64,000 nt of DNA from Mojavia pulchra JT2-VF2 (GCA_019359325.1 JAHHHN010000008.1:1-64000); one strand, 5' to 3'. Shown: positions 27,750 through 38,030, counted from the stretch's first letter. Numbers and translations: made by a program. Notes: generated by a model from the sequence alone, not told the origin.

Positions 27750-28214
27750 TCAATGGCTTGATTTCTCAGTTGTAGGTTGCTTGTTAACCGTGATTAAGCC
27801 TAAGACCTGCATCATGTTCATCTGATCTACTACATCCCAGTGTTCGACAAACTGGCCTTGCTCAATTCGCATGATCTCAGCTGTTCTAATCACAATCTCT
27901 TTACCTGTAGGAGCAGCCCCCATAAACTCGCCTTTGTGTGTACCGCGCCAAGTCACAAAGGCAAATACCTTATCACCTTCAGCATATATATGTTCGATTG
28001 TTGGCGTAAAATCAGGAAACGCCACGAAGAAACCTTTAAAGAACTGTTTCATGCCTTCCACTTGGCTGATGCCTTGCGCTTGCGCTTGTGCCGCTACCTG
28101 TTGGTTGTGCTGAATGTAACTAGGGGAATAATAGCGATCAGGTGCATTGAAATCTCGCTCTACAAAAAATTCATGCATGGCTCGACGAAACAGTGCCTTA
28201 TTTTCTTGCTCCAT
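27750..28214 (-). CDS. SnoaL-like ester cyclase family protein
   Basis: A 154-residue protein of the SnoaL/polyketide-cyclase-like, NTF2-fold family. Visible markers are RAMHEFFVERDF (11-22), the aromatic strand DFTPTIEHIYAEGDKVFAFVTW, GTHKGEFMGAAPTGKEI and VEHWDVVDQM near the end. These small alpha+beta barrels bind hydrophobic ligands; proteins of this kind are often annotated 'ester cyclase' without proven activity. The substrate is unknown. It stands alone on the minus strand. Confidence 0.87.
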   Translation of the reverse strand: MEQENKALFRRAMHEFFVERDFNAPDRYYSPSYIQHNQQVAAQAQAQGISQVEGMKQFFKGFFVAFPDFTPTIEHIYAEGDKVFAFVTWRGTHKGEFMGAAPTGKEIVIRTAEIMRIEQGQFVEHWDVVDQMNMMQVLGLITVNKQPTTEKSSH

Positions 28215-28332
28215 AAGTCTGCCCTCTTCTTAATTGCTGAAATCAAAAACGAAGTTGTCTTTTGGTTCACCAAACACAACTTTAATACTTAAACTGGATT
28301 AGCGCGATCGCTTTGAGTACTAATAATAATTG

Positions 28333-28995
28333 CTAAGGCTTGCTCTCCTGTGTCTGTGCGTCAATAATTACACTCCAGTTATCATCTTTGACAGCAGCTT
28401 CAAGTTGACGCCGACGTTCAGCTTCATTTGCATCTATTGTTTCTGACTCTTGAGAGAGTGTTGTGTCAGCCATCGCTTTCCGTAATTTCAGCTTTTTCTC
28501 TTCGTAAGCTTTGCGTTCCGCCTCTGACATCGCAGCCTTAGCAACTTCCGCAACTGTACTAGCCCACATTTCGCTCTCAGCAGCATTACCAGGTGGAAGA
28601 ATTTTCAACTCTGCAATCCATGCATCTCGCAAATCTTCCATTTCTTGACGCTTAGGAAACTTAAATGTCTGCACGCGCACGAAAGCACACTTTTGCTTAC
28701 CATTTTGAGTCAGATGACCATTCAACGAAAGTAACACATTCCGAGAATAGCCAATGTATTGTGTTTGATGTTGTGTATCTAAAACTGCGTAAACACCTGC
28801 AATTTTCGTATTTTGGTAAGTCTCACACCAAGCCTCAAAAGGTATGAATTCTAACCCGTAATTTACCAATGCAGGAGCCACAGCCGCCTCATTAATACCA
28901 TGTTCATCGTTGGAACTGTATAAAAAGTTGTGTAAGCCCTGGTGATTTATAGGTACATTTTGATGCTCAATTGGTAAGTTATTTTCAGATGGCAT
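28333..28995 (-). CDS. GIY-YIG domain protein
   Basis: A 220-residue protein with one GIY-YIG-like domain at about 64-130. GVY (67-69) and YIG (80-82) replace the family name motif, followed by Arg85; a conserved Glu stands in QEMEDLRDAW. The C-terminus is a Glu/Lys-rich coiled coil. Catalytic members cut DNA, but many single-domain cyanobacterial ones have no known role. No intron, phage or mobile-element context is present, so I do not infer mobility. Confidence 0.85.
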   Translation of the reverse strand: MPSENNLPIEHQNVPINHQGLHNFLYSSNDEHGINEAAVAPALVNYGLEFIPFEAWCETYQNTKIAGVYAVLDTQHQTQYIGYSRNVLLSLNGHLTQNGKQKCAFVRVQTFKFPKRQEMEDLRDAWIAELKILPPGNAAESEMWASTVAEVAKAAMSEAERKAYEEKKLKLRKAMADTTLSQESETIDANEAERRRQLEAAVKDDNWSVIIDAQTQESKP

Positions 28996-29266
28996 CTTAG
29001 TTTATCTCCATGAAATTAATTTGGTGAGCACAGATAATATAGATGTCTGTAAAAACATTGAAGCTTAAATTTAGTCACATTCTCGATCAAGCTTGGTTTG
29101 CTGACAAAACTCTACATAAATAAATTTATTTATTATTGAAGTAATTTGCCGAACCATGATGGTGTTGGTGAGCGATCGCAAATCAACAGCCAATGTTCGT
29201 GTAATATTAATTAGCTTTTCCATCACTGGCAAATTAATCTGTTAATACAACTCTAAAAATGCCTCT

Positions 29267-30193
29267 ATGATTCAATTGTCCTCAAAAAATTGGATATTAC
29301 TCAAGCAACGACTAACTCCTTATTTGTTTTTGCTACCTGCTCTACTACTCTTAGGGTTAACCGTCTTTTGGCCAACGTTGCAAGCTTTTTACCTAAGCTT
29401 TACTAGCTATGAAGATATAGCCCAACCGCCCCAATGGATTGGTTTTGCTAACTTCCTCAAGCTTTGGCAAGATGCAGTTTTTTGGAAAACCTTGACAAAT
29501 ACTTTTTTGTATCTTGTGGGCGTAGTGCCTATTCTGGTAATTGCGCCCTTAGGGTTGGCAATTTTAGTCAATCAAAAACTACGGGGGATGAATTGGCTGA
29601 GAACTGCATACTATATACCAGTAATAATTTCAATGGTAGTTGCGGGAATAGCCTGGAAATGGCTGTATGCAGAAAATGGTTTACTAAATCAGTTGCTCAA
29701 AACTTTCGGTATTTTTTCAGAAGGAATCCCCTGGCTAACTAGCCCCGCCAAAATTCTTGGTATTTTGCCCATTTCTCTAGCAAGTGTAATGGCTGTCACT
29801 ATATGGAAAGGGCTGGGTTACTACATGGTAATTTATTTAGCCGGGTTGCAATCAATTCCCGCTGATGTATACGAGGCCGCAGCAATTGATGGCTCAGATG
29901 GTATCCATAAACACTTAGACATAACTATACCTTTAATGAAGCCTTATTTAGCTTTAGTGGCGGTCATATCAGCTATTTCCGCCACCAAAGTATTTGAGGA
30001 AGTATACGTTATGACCCAAGGAGGCCCACTCGATAGCTCAAAAACAATTGTTTACTATCTGTATGAGCAAGCATTCACTAACATAGAACTTAGCTATGCT
30101 TGCACGATTGGGCTAGTGCTGTTTCTGATAATTTTAGCGTTATCAATTTTGCAATTAGCTATTAATCGGCAAGGAGGTAATATTACACTTTGA
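29267..30193 (+). CDS. MalF/UgpA-type sugar ABC transporter permease
   Basis: A 308-residue integral membrane protein of the binding-protein-dependent permease family. Six hydrophobic segments are evident, and the EAA loop is at about 201-222 (YEAAAIDGSDGIHKH, then ITIPL), which docks on the ATPase. It belongs to the CUT1 (oligosaccharide or glycerol-3-phosphate) type. The usual second permease, binding protein and ATPase are not next to it, so partners must be elsewhere. The gene ends 70 bp before the convergent TamB gene, with an AT-rich hairpin between them. Confidence 0.9.
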   Translation: MIQLSSKNWILLKQRLTPYLFLLPALLLLGLTVFWPTLQAFYLSFTSYEDIAQPPQWIGFANFLKLWQDAVFWKTLTNTFLYLVGVVPILVIAPLGLAILVNQKLRGMNWLRTAYYIPVIISMVVAGIAWKWLYAENGLLNQLLKTFGIFSEGIPWLTSPAKILGILPISLASVMAVTIWKGLGYYMVIYLAGLQSIPADVYEAAAIDGSDGIHKHLDITIPLMKPYLALVAVISAISATKVFEEVYVMTQGGPLDSSKTIVYYLYEQAFTNIELSYACTIGLVLFLIILALSILQLAINRQGGNITL

Positions 30194-30210
30194 TACTCAC
30201 CATGAACAAA

Positions 30211-30267
30211 AAAACAATTCAACTTAATAATTTAGAAATTTTGAATTTTAAGTTTTGAATTGTTTAA
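30211..30267. terminator. AT-rich hairpin between convergent genes
   Basis: AAACAATTCAACTTAA (about 30212-30227) can pair with TTAAGTTTTGAATTGTTT (about 30248-30265) with a two-base bulge. It separates the permease and TamB genes and may terminate both. Confidence 0.5.
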
Positions 30268-33200
30268 AACCGCCTGTCATACTCAACTATTGCTCGGCTA
30301 TCATCCAATAAATTTGTAGAAGCACGCAGACGAATTGCATCATTTATTCTGTAATTGATACCCCATTGGAAGGGGTCATTTGCAGTCAAAATCTTAATGC
30401 TAGAAATAGAAAATTTGGGAGAAATATCAACCCCAGCCTCTAAAGCCAATTCTAAACTTGAATTGAGCCTTCCCGCTTCAGGATTTTCGGAAATGACAGT
30501 TGGAAATAGACGCAGTTCGCTTAAGCCAAAAGCATTACCAATCTGGTTAAAAGCTCCCTGAAAATTATTAAAGACAGCTGAACCTGCTATGTTAATCAGC
30601 CCCAAGGTACTATCGCCACGTCCTTGAGTATCAATAAATCCACCGCCCAAAAGAGCAACAATTTCTGTTTCGTTACGTGCTGGAGAGCTTGTTAGTTGCA
30701 GATTTTCATTCAGTTTACTAGCAGGGCCTTGAATACTGGCTTCAACTCGAACAGTTTCCAAGCTTGATAACCCTGTGGAAAACCTACTGATATCAGTGGT
30801 TGTATTTCCGTCGAGTACTTTGGCAAATAACCGAATATCCAAATTGGGATCGCGAGGTTGATCAGTTCTAAACGTTGCAGTGTGTTTATAACCACGAGCA
30901 AGATTAAACTGGGTAGTAAACAAATTCACTCCTCCGCCCTCTAACCGGATAGTGCCATCAGGTACTGGCTGATTTAAGGAGCCATTAACTGTGAGAGTAC
31001 CCGTTGCTTGGAAGTTGATAATTGGTGGACGAGTGATTTGTACTTTTTTGCCTAGTACTAATTCGAGATCATTTAGCCTTGCTGTTGTATTCTTGGCATC
31101 AGTCTTGTCTTGCTTATTAGCTTTGGTAAGTGAAGAGTCCAGACTACTATTTGCAGGATTAGTATTATTAGCAGATTCTGCTAGCAGTACTTGACCATTA
31201 AACAGCTGTACTTTGCCACCAATCACCGGATTAAGCGCAGAACCAGTAATCTGTAAATTGCCACTAGCACCTCCCTGATACAGTCCCTTGAGGTTCAAAG
31301 TTAGCTGATCGAGGTTAACGGTAAGAGGATTGTCGATATTCGCTTCTTGATTGTTAAAGATAGGAATTTCTCCAGATGCTTCTACCTTACCTCGGCTAAA
31401 TCTACCTTGAATATCTTGTACTAAGATGCGGTCAAAATCAAAGGTTACCTTACCTGTTACACGTCTGAGCTTTTCTGGCAAAGCTTGGGCTGAAAAAGTG
31501 GCATCCTTGACACTAGCTATACCAATTACCTGTGGTTGTTGTCTCGTTCCACGCACTGTAAGGTCTACTTCTCCTTCGCCCTCCTCAAACATTACCTGGT
31601 TAGTTAACACATTTAATAGTGCCAGCCCTTCATTTTTTACCTTGACATCCAGGCTAATTTGATTGTTGTCTGGTGGAACGGTAGCAAAAGGTAACTGATA
31701 GGGTATGCTGCCTTGAATATTCACAGGTTCTGGCCCGGTAACTATGACGTTACTACCAAAATTTAAGCGACTATTGGCATAGCTAAAACTAGCTGTAGCT
31801 GATTCTATTTTCTTCTGGTTAAGTGTCCCTTCTATAATTTCTATTTCCCCTTTAGCTTGTGGGTTATTTATACTGCCTGCCAAAGCTACTGTAGTGTTGA
31901 GATTGCCTGTGACACCAATTGGCAACTTAACAAAATTGTTCAGTACCTGTAAAGGGAAATTCCTGACTTGTAAACTACCGGATTGATCGTTACCGCCGAT
32001 GTTACCGTTGAAGGCGACGAGCCTGTTGCTAGACTCAATCCGTAAAGGTCGTAACCTCAAAACACCGTTTTCAAAGCTGCCTTCGGCAATTACTCGCTCG
32101 GCACTATAATAACGACCTGAATCTTTTTCTTCTTCTTTACCCCAAATCCAATTTTGACCATTCAAATTAAACTGCACTGCTAATCCTTGAGCTGTCGCAG
32201 TGTCTAGGGCAATTTCACCGTTGAAAGTGCCTTGTAAATCTGCTAAATCTGGAACTGGAGTAGCCTCAAGTCGCTGTTGTTCCTGTTCTGCCACTAGTGC
32301 GTCAACTTGATAAAAACGCTCGATTTGGGTTAATAATGGCTGATTAGTTAAGCCTTGCGGAGTAGTAACAAGGTCTGTAGCAGTTCCATAGGTGGGTGCT
32401 GCCACACCATTGCGAATATCTTGGAATTCAAATATTTGTAGTGCTGTTAAAACATCTTGGGTTTGACCTTCGTTGACGTTCAGTTTACCTTGTATTTGCG
32501 GCCCTTTGGGGGATGTACCGACATTACCTATAAAGGCGTAACGACTTTTACCTTTGGCGAATTCGCTATCTATAATTGTTGCTGTACCGTTGCCATAGCG
32601 GAATTTAGCACTTAAGAGGTCGCCCTTAATACGCCCAATTGCCGGATTAGCGATCGCCACATTTCCGTTTGTAGCAAATGTTTGTTGATTAACCTGTAAA
32701 TTTCCTGTTAACGCGCCAGCTAAAGGGCCAGTACCCAGGCGGGTGTTAGCAGGCAGAGATAAATTCAATACTTGTAAAGGAAAGTTTTCTAATTTCAGTG
32801 CTAAATTATCTCCTTGAGCCTGACCGATAGCTGATGCTTGCTGCCATTTGACTGCAAATGAGTTAGGGCGATTATTAGCATCTAAGTTAAAGGCGATGCG
32901 ATCGCTATTCCCAGATAAGTCTAAATTTACACCTTGTCCTTGAACAGCTTGTATATTTCCACTTAAAACTGGTTCAAAGGCAAAGTCTTTCACCACTAAA
33001 TTTCGTAACCTTAATTGCCCTTGGAGATTTGGCACAGGTAGCTTGCCAGTTACTTGTCCACTAAAATCTGCTTTCCCTGCCAAATTGATGGCATTCGGTA
33101 GTTTGAAAGGTAACTGTTGCAAGTTGTAATCTTGCGCTTGAACATTGAGATTTAACTGAGTAATTTCTGGTATGCCTGCTCGTTGAGCATTGGCTAATAT

Positions 33201-35984
33201 GTAACCACTAGCATTTAAATTAGTGCTAGTTGCCTTTTCAATAGTAAGCTTTTCACCGTTCCAGGCGATCGCCGCACTAAGAGGTTGCTGTATTGCAGCA
33301 ATACCCTGAGAAAACTCTACCTGACCAACGGCACGCACATCAGATAATTTAGAAGTTCCTACAGTACCAGCCACTTGCAACTGTCCAGCAAACTGGCCCC
33401 GCAACTGCTGATTTAGCTGATTCAATTCCACACCAGCCGCATTAACTATAGCCTGATACCGACCATTAGCTAATTGGATATTCGAGGCTGAAATTGTGCC
33501 ACCTGCAACATCTAACTGTCCCTGGCCATTAGCTTGGATAGATTGCGGTTGGAAAGATTCAACTGAACCCGCAACTGCAAAATTACCAGCTAGCGCTCCT
33601 TGAAACTGCGGTGGTACGGCTGCCAATTGCTGCAATGGCACTTTATTTAACCGCAGTTGCGCCTGATACAAACCATTAGCAAGTTGGATATTCGAGGCTG
33701 TAATCGTACCACTTCCAACCTTCACCCGTGCTTGACCGCTAGCTTGGATAGATTGCGGTTGGAAGGGCTCAACTGAACCTGCTACTGTAAAATCACCGTT
33801 TAACCTGCCTTGAAATTGCTTAAGTGTCGGTGCTAATTGCTGCACAGCAACATTATTTGCTCGGAGTTGCGTCTGATAGACACCATCAGCGAGTTGAATA
33901 TTTGAGGCTGTGACTGTACCACCACCAAGCGCCAGCTTTGCCTCACCGCTAGCACGCAGAGTTTTGAGGCTGAAGTTATCTCTGTTACCCGCTATTTGAA
34001 ACGTACCTGCCAAAGGCCCAGCCAAAGCTGGGGGAGAGTTTTTCAAAAGCCGCCCCAACCGCACACCATTTGCTATTAGTTGGGCAGTAAAATTTTGGTC
34101 TTGTAACTGAATCTGAGAAACTGCAACAGTACCACCAGCCACTTGCACTCCTGCGCCTTCAGTGCGAATTGTGGCAACTTTAAACGGTGAAGTTGTACCG
34201 GAGAGAATTAGGCGGCCGTTAAATTCTGCCCCTGCCAAAGAGACATTTTGGAGTTTATTTTTGTCTACAAAACGTTCTACCTCGACACCAGAGGCTTGGG
34301 CAACAGCTCGCCAACGTTGATTGGCGTAACTACCAGATGTTTGCACTGTACCACCGCCAAAATTGAAATTGACGTTGCGGAAGGAAACTGTGCGATCTGG
34401 GGCAATAGCGACTGTACCTGTTGCTGGGTAGGTTGCCCTTGGAGCTTGCCATTGCACTACAGTCTGAATATTGCCTGCAACTCCGCTCAGTTGACCTGTA
34501 CCTGAGATATTGCCAATTTGAAATGTGGGTATGGTGTCATAAATTTTGGCGATCGCATCCCCTGGAACATTCTTAGCAATAAAATTAAAATTCTGTTGGG
34601 GAAGTGTACCGAGTTGAACAGTACCAGCACCCGTAACTTCACCGCCGACTGTTGGTGTGCCTTGAATATCTTTGAGGCTGACTAAAGACTTGCTGGTAGA
34701 AAACTCAAACTTGCTACTAATGCTCTTAAAATCAACTTTGTCAATCCGGGCAGTTTTAATCGTGGCAACTGTGCCTGTGAGCAGTGGTTGATTGCTTGGC
34801 CCAACCATCTGTAAGTCTGCTTTTACTTCTCCAGTGACCGGAATAGGCAGTTTTACCTTGAGAGTCTCCAAGGCTGAGACCACACTCACCTGATTTACCC
34901 GCCCTGCCAACTTAAAGCCAGCATCTCGGTCGATGCTGCCTGTAGCTACTAAAGGAATTTTGCCGTAGTTGGTAGTTACCTTATCTAGTTGTATTTCCAG
35001 CCCCCGAAAAACGAGGTTTCCTTGGGAATTGTTAAATAGTTGTGGTAAACGGGGCACTTGAATTGTTACCCCTTGCAACAAGGCACTGCCAAACAACAAA
35101 GGTTGCTGCTCTGGTGTCAGTTGGATCTGCAAATCGCCATTGACTCGACCAGTCTGTAAGTTGATTGGTAACTTAATCAGGCGAGTGATATCAGCAGCTA
35201 GTAAGTCTTGCCCTCGCAGCTGTAAATTCGCTGCTTGTGTCTTAAGACGTGTATCTCCTTGAACAGTAATATTGCCACCACTGTTTGCTTGCCCTGCTAC
35301 ATCAAATCTCATCACCTGGTTGTTTTCCAGAAGTTGAGCGGTTCCATCTAGCCGGGAAAATGCAACAGGTATGTTCTCATCAGTGGGGGAGTTAGGGAGT
35401 TGGGAGGTTAAAGGAATCTGTTGTGATTTCTTGCCCTGATTAAGTTGTGCTGCTGTCCTCGGAAACGGCATCAAAACTAACTTGCCATTACGCAACCGAA
35501 TTTTGTCTAAATCGGTTTTAATGGGGCCACCTTTACCTTGCAGGGCGATGCTAGTAGTCAACCAGCGCCCTTGTTCATCTTTTTCAATGTAAACATTGGG
35601 GTTGACTAAGGTGACGTCTAGCTTGAGGCTGCGGTTAAAGATTAACTGCAATGGGTCAAAACCAACTTCCACAGCATCAGCTGCTAGCCGATCTGGATCT
35701 GTAGCTGTCTCTGGTATAGCTGAAGCTCCAAACCTGACTCCCGTAAGAGAAAATTCTGTAATTTCTCCAAGTTTTACTGGACGGTTGAGCGTAGTAGTGA
35801 GATTTTTTTCTGTCAACGGCGCTAATTCTTTATGGACAAAATTCCATAACCGCGAAATACCGCCTAGAATTGCCAGCAGCAAAAGTCCACCCAAAGTAAC
35901 ACCACCGCGGCTCAATATCAGCAACCATAAACGCTTACGGTTGGGGAGAGTGGAGTAATTATCTTGATTACGAAGCTTAGTCAT
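30264..35984 (-). CDS. TamB-type (DUF490) translocation/assembly and lipid-transport protein
   Basis: A 1906-residue protein with an N-terminal membrane anchor (about 20-42) and an otherwise beta-rich body ending in the TamB signature (GSAVFNNFQGAFNQ, SINYRIND, then RAIVEYDRRF). TamB-like proteins form a beta-taco groove spanning the periplasm and move phospholipids or help barrel assembly. Four copies of a 70-residue module occur at about 580-855 (TASNIQLANGxYQAQL type), each exactly 210 bp apart. Length exceeds E. coli TamB (1259), partly because of this expansion. No Omp85/TamA gene is adjacent. The gene is single and long, with HIP1 sites scattered through it. Confidence 0.93.
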   Translation of the reverse strand: MTKLRNQDNYSTLPNRKRLWLLILSRGGVTLGGLLLLAILGGISRLWNFVHKELAPLTEKNLTTTLNRPVKLGEITEFSLTGVRFGASAIPETATDPDRLAADAVEVGFDPLQLIFNRSLKLDVTLVNPNVYIEKDEQGRWLTTSIALQGKGGPIKTDLDKIRLRNGKLVLMPFPRTAAQLNQGKKSQQIPLTSQLPNSPTDENIPVAFSRLDGTAQLLENNQVMRFDVAGQANSGGNITVQGDTRLKTQAANLQLRGQDLLAADITRLIKLPINLQTGRVNGDLQIQLTPEQQPLLFGSALLQGVTIQVPRLPQLFNNSQGNLVFRGLEIQLDKVTTNYGKIPLVATGSIDRDAGFKLAGRVNQVSVVSALETLKVKLPIPVTGEVKADLQMVGPSNQPLLTGTVATIKTARIDKVDFKSISSKFEFSTSKSLVSLKDIQGTPTVGGEVTGAGTVQLGTLPQQNFNFIAKNVPGDAIAKIYDTIPTFQIGNISGTGQLSGVAGNIQTVVQWQAPRATYPATGTVAIAPDRTVSFRNVNFNFGGGTVQTSGSYANQRWRAVAQASGVEVERFVDKNKLQNVSLAGAEFNGRLILSGTTSPFKVATIRTEGAGVQVAGGTVAVSQIQLQDQNFTAQLIANGVRLGRLLKNSPPALAGPLAGTFQIAGNRDNFSLKTLRASGEAKLALGGGTVTASNIQLADGVYQTQLRANNVAVQQLAPTLKQFQGRLNGDFTVAGSVEPFQPQSIQASGQARVKVGSGTITASNIQLANGLYQAQLRLNKVPLQQLAAVPPQFQGALAGNFAVAGSVESFQPQSIQANGQGQLDVAGGTISASNIQLANGRYQAIVNAAGVELNQLNQQLRGQFAGQLQVAGTVGTSKLSDVRAVGQVEFSQGIAAIQQPLSAAIAWNGEKLTIEKATSTNLNASGYILANAQRAGIPEITQLNLNVQAQDYNLQQLPFKLPNAINLAGKADFSGQVTGKLPVPNLQGQLRLRNLVVKDFAFEPVLSGNIQAVQGQGVNLDLSGNSDRIAFNLDANNRPNSFAVKWQQASAIGQAQGDNLALKLENFPLQVLNLSLPANTRLGTGPLAGALTGNLQVNQQTFATNGNVAIANPAIGRIKGDLLSAKFRYGNGTATIIDSEFAKGKSRYAFIGNVGTSPKGPQIQGKLNVNEGQTQDVLTALQIFEFQDIRNGVAAPTYGTATDLVTTPQGLTNQPLLTQIERFYQVDALVAEQEQQRLEATPVPDLADLQGTFNGEIALDTATAQGLAVQFNLNGQNWIWGKEEEKDSGRYYSAERVIAEGSFENGVLRLRPLRIESSNRLVAFNGNIGGNDQSGSLQVRNFPLQVLNNFVKLPIGVTGNLNTTVALAGSINNPQAKGEIEIIEGTLNQKKIESATASFSYANSRLNFGSNVIVTGPEPVNIQGSIPYQLPFATVPPDNNQISLDVKVKNEGLALLNVLTNQVMFEEGEGEVDLTVRGTRQQPQVIGIASVKDATFSAQALPEKLRRVTGKVTFDFDRILVQDIQGRFSRGKVEASGEIPIFNNQEANIDNPLTVNLDQLTLNLKGLYQGGASGNLQITGSALNPVIGGKVQLFNGQVLLAESANNTNPANSSLDSSLTKANKQDKTDAKNTTARLNDLELVLGKKVQITRPPIINFQATGTLTVNGSLNQPVPDGTIRLEGGGVNLFTTQFNLARGYKHTATFRTDQPRDPNLDIRLFAKVLDGNTTTDISRFSTGLSSLETVRVEASIQGPASKLNENLQLTSSPARNETEIVALLGGGFIDTQGRGDSTLGLINIAGSAVFNNFQGAFNQIGNAFGLSELRLFPTVISENPEAGRLNSSLELALEAGVDISPKFSISSIKILTANDPFQWGINYRINDAIRLRASTNLLDDSRAIVEYDRRF
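33420..34240 (-). repeat. Four in-frame 210-bp repeats in the tamB-type gene
   Basis: Landmarks TTCGAGGCTG at 33481 and 33691, TTTGAGGCTG at 33901 and ATCTGAGAAACTG at 34111 are spaced exactly 210 bp (70 codons) apart. The first two copies are close in sequence; the outermost is diverged. The conserved spacing points to duplication of a structural unit. Confidence 0.85.
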
Positions 35985-36260
35985 TGGCTTTCACCTTTTT
36001 TTGGCGAATATAGCTGGCTCACTGCTAGCATTAACTGGCACTAGATCGCGCTGCCATTTCTAGGATAAGTCAACAAAAGTCAAGACCCCTACGTCTGAGT
36101 TTTGGAAATGGCTCTACTAAAATATTTCTATGTTCAATGATATTGGCACGATCAGGAAAATCGGAATAGAGTGAAAACGGATATAGAGCGAAATTATTCC
36201 TAATACTTTCCCTGAGGTACTGCCTGGAACTTTAATAGGAATAGACCTCAGAAACCAAGG

Positions 36261-36692
36261 ATGATGATTACACCAATGCGTGTCTTTGTGTTGATTTTTA
36301 ATGCTCAAACGGAGAATGAAGGAATTCATACAGTACGGGTAGGCGATCGCAATAAAATTCTGATGTTTGAGTCAGAAGACGATGCCCTACGCTTTGCCCT
36401 GATGCTAGAAGCTCAAGATTTCCCCACACCGACAGTAGAAGCGATTAATGCTGAAGATATTAAAGAATTTTGCGAAAGTGCTGGTTACGATTGGGAAATA
36501 GTTCCAGAAAATGGCGATTTGGTCGTTCCCCCAGAAATTAATGTCGAACAAACAGACTGGCAACTAGATGACCAGGAGCCAGATGATCAAGAGGAGGAGA
36601 CCTTCCGTCCTAACCAAGCAACCCTAGAAGAACCAGAATTGTCTGATTCGGATCTAGAAAATATTCGTCGCAAACTAGAAGGTTTATTGTAA
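36261..36692 (+). CDS. DUF3110 domain protein
   Basis: A 143-residue soluble protein. Residues 6-80 form the DUF3110 domain typical of cyanobacteria and chloroplasts (MRVFVLIFNAQTENEGIHT, GDRNKILMFESEDDALRFAL); the rest is a Glu/Asp-rich tail ending in a short helix. Function is unknown. The start is uncertain: AAGG (36257-36260) adjoins ATG 36261, while family members begin at the Met of MRVF (36276), which would leave a 15-base spacer. It is monocistronic; repeated TCATTAGTCA elements follow it. Confidence 0.88.
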   Translation: MMITPMRVFVLIFNAQTENEGIHTVRVGDRNKILMFESEDDALRFALMLEAQDFPTPTVEAINAEDIKEFCESAGYDWEIVPENGDLVVPPEINVEQTDWQLDDQEPDDQEEETFRPNQATLEEPELSDSDLENIRRKLEGLL

Positions 36693-36813
36693 TTAGTCAT
36701 GAGTTATCGGTCATTAGTCACTAAGTCGCTGGCAACTGATGAATGGCTAATGACATAAGTATGGCGCGGAGGCTGTCCGCAGGCTAGAAAAAATGACACA
36801 GGACAAAGAACAA

Positions 36814-37740
36814 ATGACAAATTTACAAGAACGCGGCTATCTTTTGACCGAGCAGGTCAATTCTAATAGTCTTAACTTAGACCAGATTAGTTCCCTAGAA
36901 TTGGTGGATTTATTTAATAGCGAAGACCAAAAAGCAGTCGCAGCAGTAGCTGCGGCTAAAGCTCAGTTGGCTCAAGCAATTGACTCTACAGCAGAACGTC
37001 TGCGTCATGGCGGACGCTTATTTTATATCGGTGCAGGAACGAGTGGTAGATTAGGGGTATTAGATGCTGCTGAGTGTCCGCCTACATTTTGTACGCCCCC
37101 AGAATTGGTACAGGGAATCATTGCCGGTGGTGCTGGTGCATTAGTACGTAGTTCTGAAGATTTAGAAGACCGCGCCCAAGATGGCGAAGCAGCGATCGCT
37201 CAACGACACATTACACAACTAGATGTTGTGGTTGGTATCACAGCTGGCGGTACTACGCCTTTTGTCCACGGGGCCTTGAACGCCGCCCGTCAGCGAGGAG
37301 CTATGACGATTTTTATTGCCTGTGTTCCTGCTGAACAGGTTAGTTTTGAGGCTGATGTTGACATTCGGCTGCTAACCGGGCCAGAGGTAATAGCTGGTTC
37401 AACCCGCCTAAAAGCTGGTACAGCCACAAAACTAGCTTTAAATACCCTTTCTACTGGTGTTATGGTCAAACTAGGCAAAGTTTATGGCAATCGCATGGTG
37501 GATGTGGCGGTAACAAATCAAAAGTTACGTGATCGCGCTTTACGAATTTTGCAAGATCTCACAGGTGTTAATCGCCAAGCTGCTAGTTCGTTACTAGAAC
37601 GTAGCGGTAACTGGGTTAAGTTAGCATTATTGATGCACTGGACTGGTTTAGAAAAACAAGAAGGCGATCAACTTTTATCAGAACATCAAGGTAATCTGAG
37701 GGCAGCTGTTGCAAACTACAACAACATTAAACAACCTTGA
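36814..37740 (+). CDS. murQ: N-acetylmuramic acid 6-phosphate etherase
   Basis: A 308-residue SIS-domain enzyme that splits MurNAc-6-phosphate into GlcNAc-6-phosphate and lactate in cell-wall recycling. The sugar-phosphate loop GAGTSGRLG (73-81) and the catalytic acid region DAAECPPTFC with Glu87 are intact, as is the second SIS-like stretch (VVGITAGGTTPFV). Length matches the family (about 300). I start at ATG 36814 because AGGA (36800-36803) precedes it by 10 bases and because family members begin with the following ERGYLLTE segment. An upstream ATG at 36793 would add seven hydrophilic residues. Confidence 0.95.
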   Translation: MTNLQERGYLLTEQVNSNSLNLDQISSLELVDLFNSEDQKAVAAVAAAKAQLAQAIDSTAERLRHGGRLFYIGAGTSGRLGVLDAAECPPTFCTPPELVQGIIAGGAGALVRSSEDLEDRAQDGEAAIAQRHITQLDVVVGITAGGTTPFVHGALNAARQRGAMTIFIACVPAEQVSFEADVDIRLLTGPEVIAGSTRLKAGTATKLALNTLSTGVMVKLGKVYGNRMVDVAVTNQKLRDRALRILQDLTGVNRQAASSLLERSGNWVKLALLMHWTGLEKQEGDQLLSEHQGNLRAAVANYNNIKQP

Positions 37741-38030
37741 GAATTATTCACTAGGAAGTTTATTAGCCAACCATACATATTGAAACCATTGCAAACATCC
37801 TCTAAAATTTCTGTAGCCTAAAATTTGAAAGCTAAGAACAAAGAAAGTAATTAGCCAAGTATGAACTAAATTTTTTGGCAGCTAGATAAATATTATGGCG
37901 GGGCGATAACCCCGTCATTCCTATTCTTGCAAATTTATTTTCAATAAAAAGTCTGTTTATAATTATTTTAAGAAATTACTTTGTTTCATCATTTGCAGTC
38001 AATCTTTTTCTAATAGCAGCTATTATCTAG
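37741..38030. other. Intergenic stretch between murQ and a broken IS4 element
   Basis: About 290 bp with no reading frame. A small GC hairpin (CGGGG, 37899-37903, with CCCCG, 37910-37914) has no U tail, so I do not call it a terminator. Confidence 0.4.

Noticed and set aside
28333-28995. GIY-YIG protein as a homing endonuclease
   Set aside because: There is no intron or intein context, and the gene stands alone among ordinary chromosomal genes.
37899-37914. GC-rich hairpin after murQ as a terminator
   Set aside because: The stem is only 5 bp and no T run follows; it lies about 160 bases after the stop.
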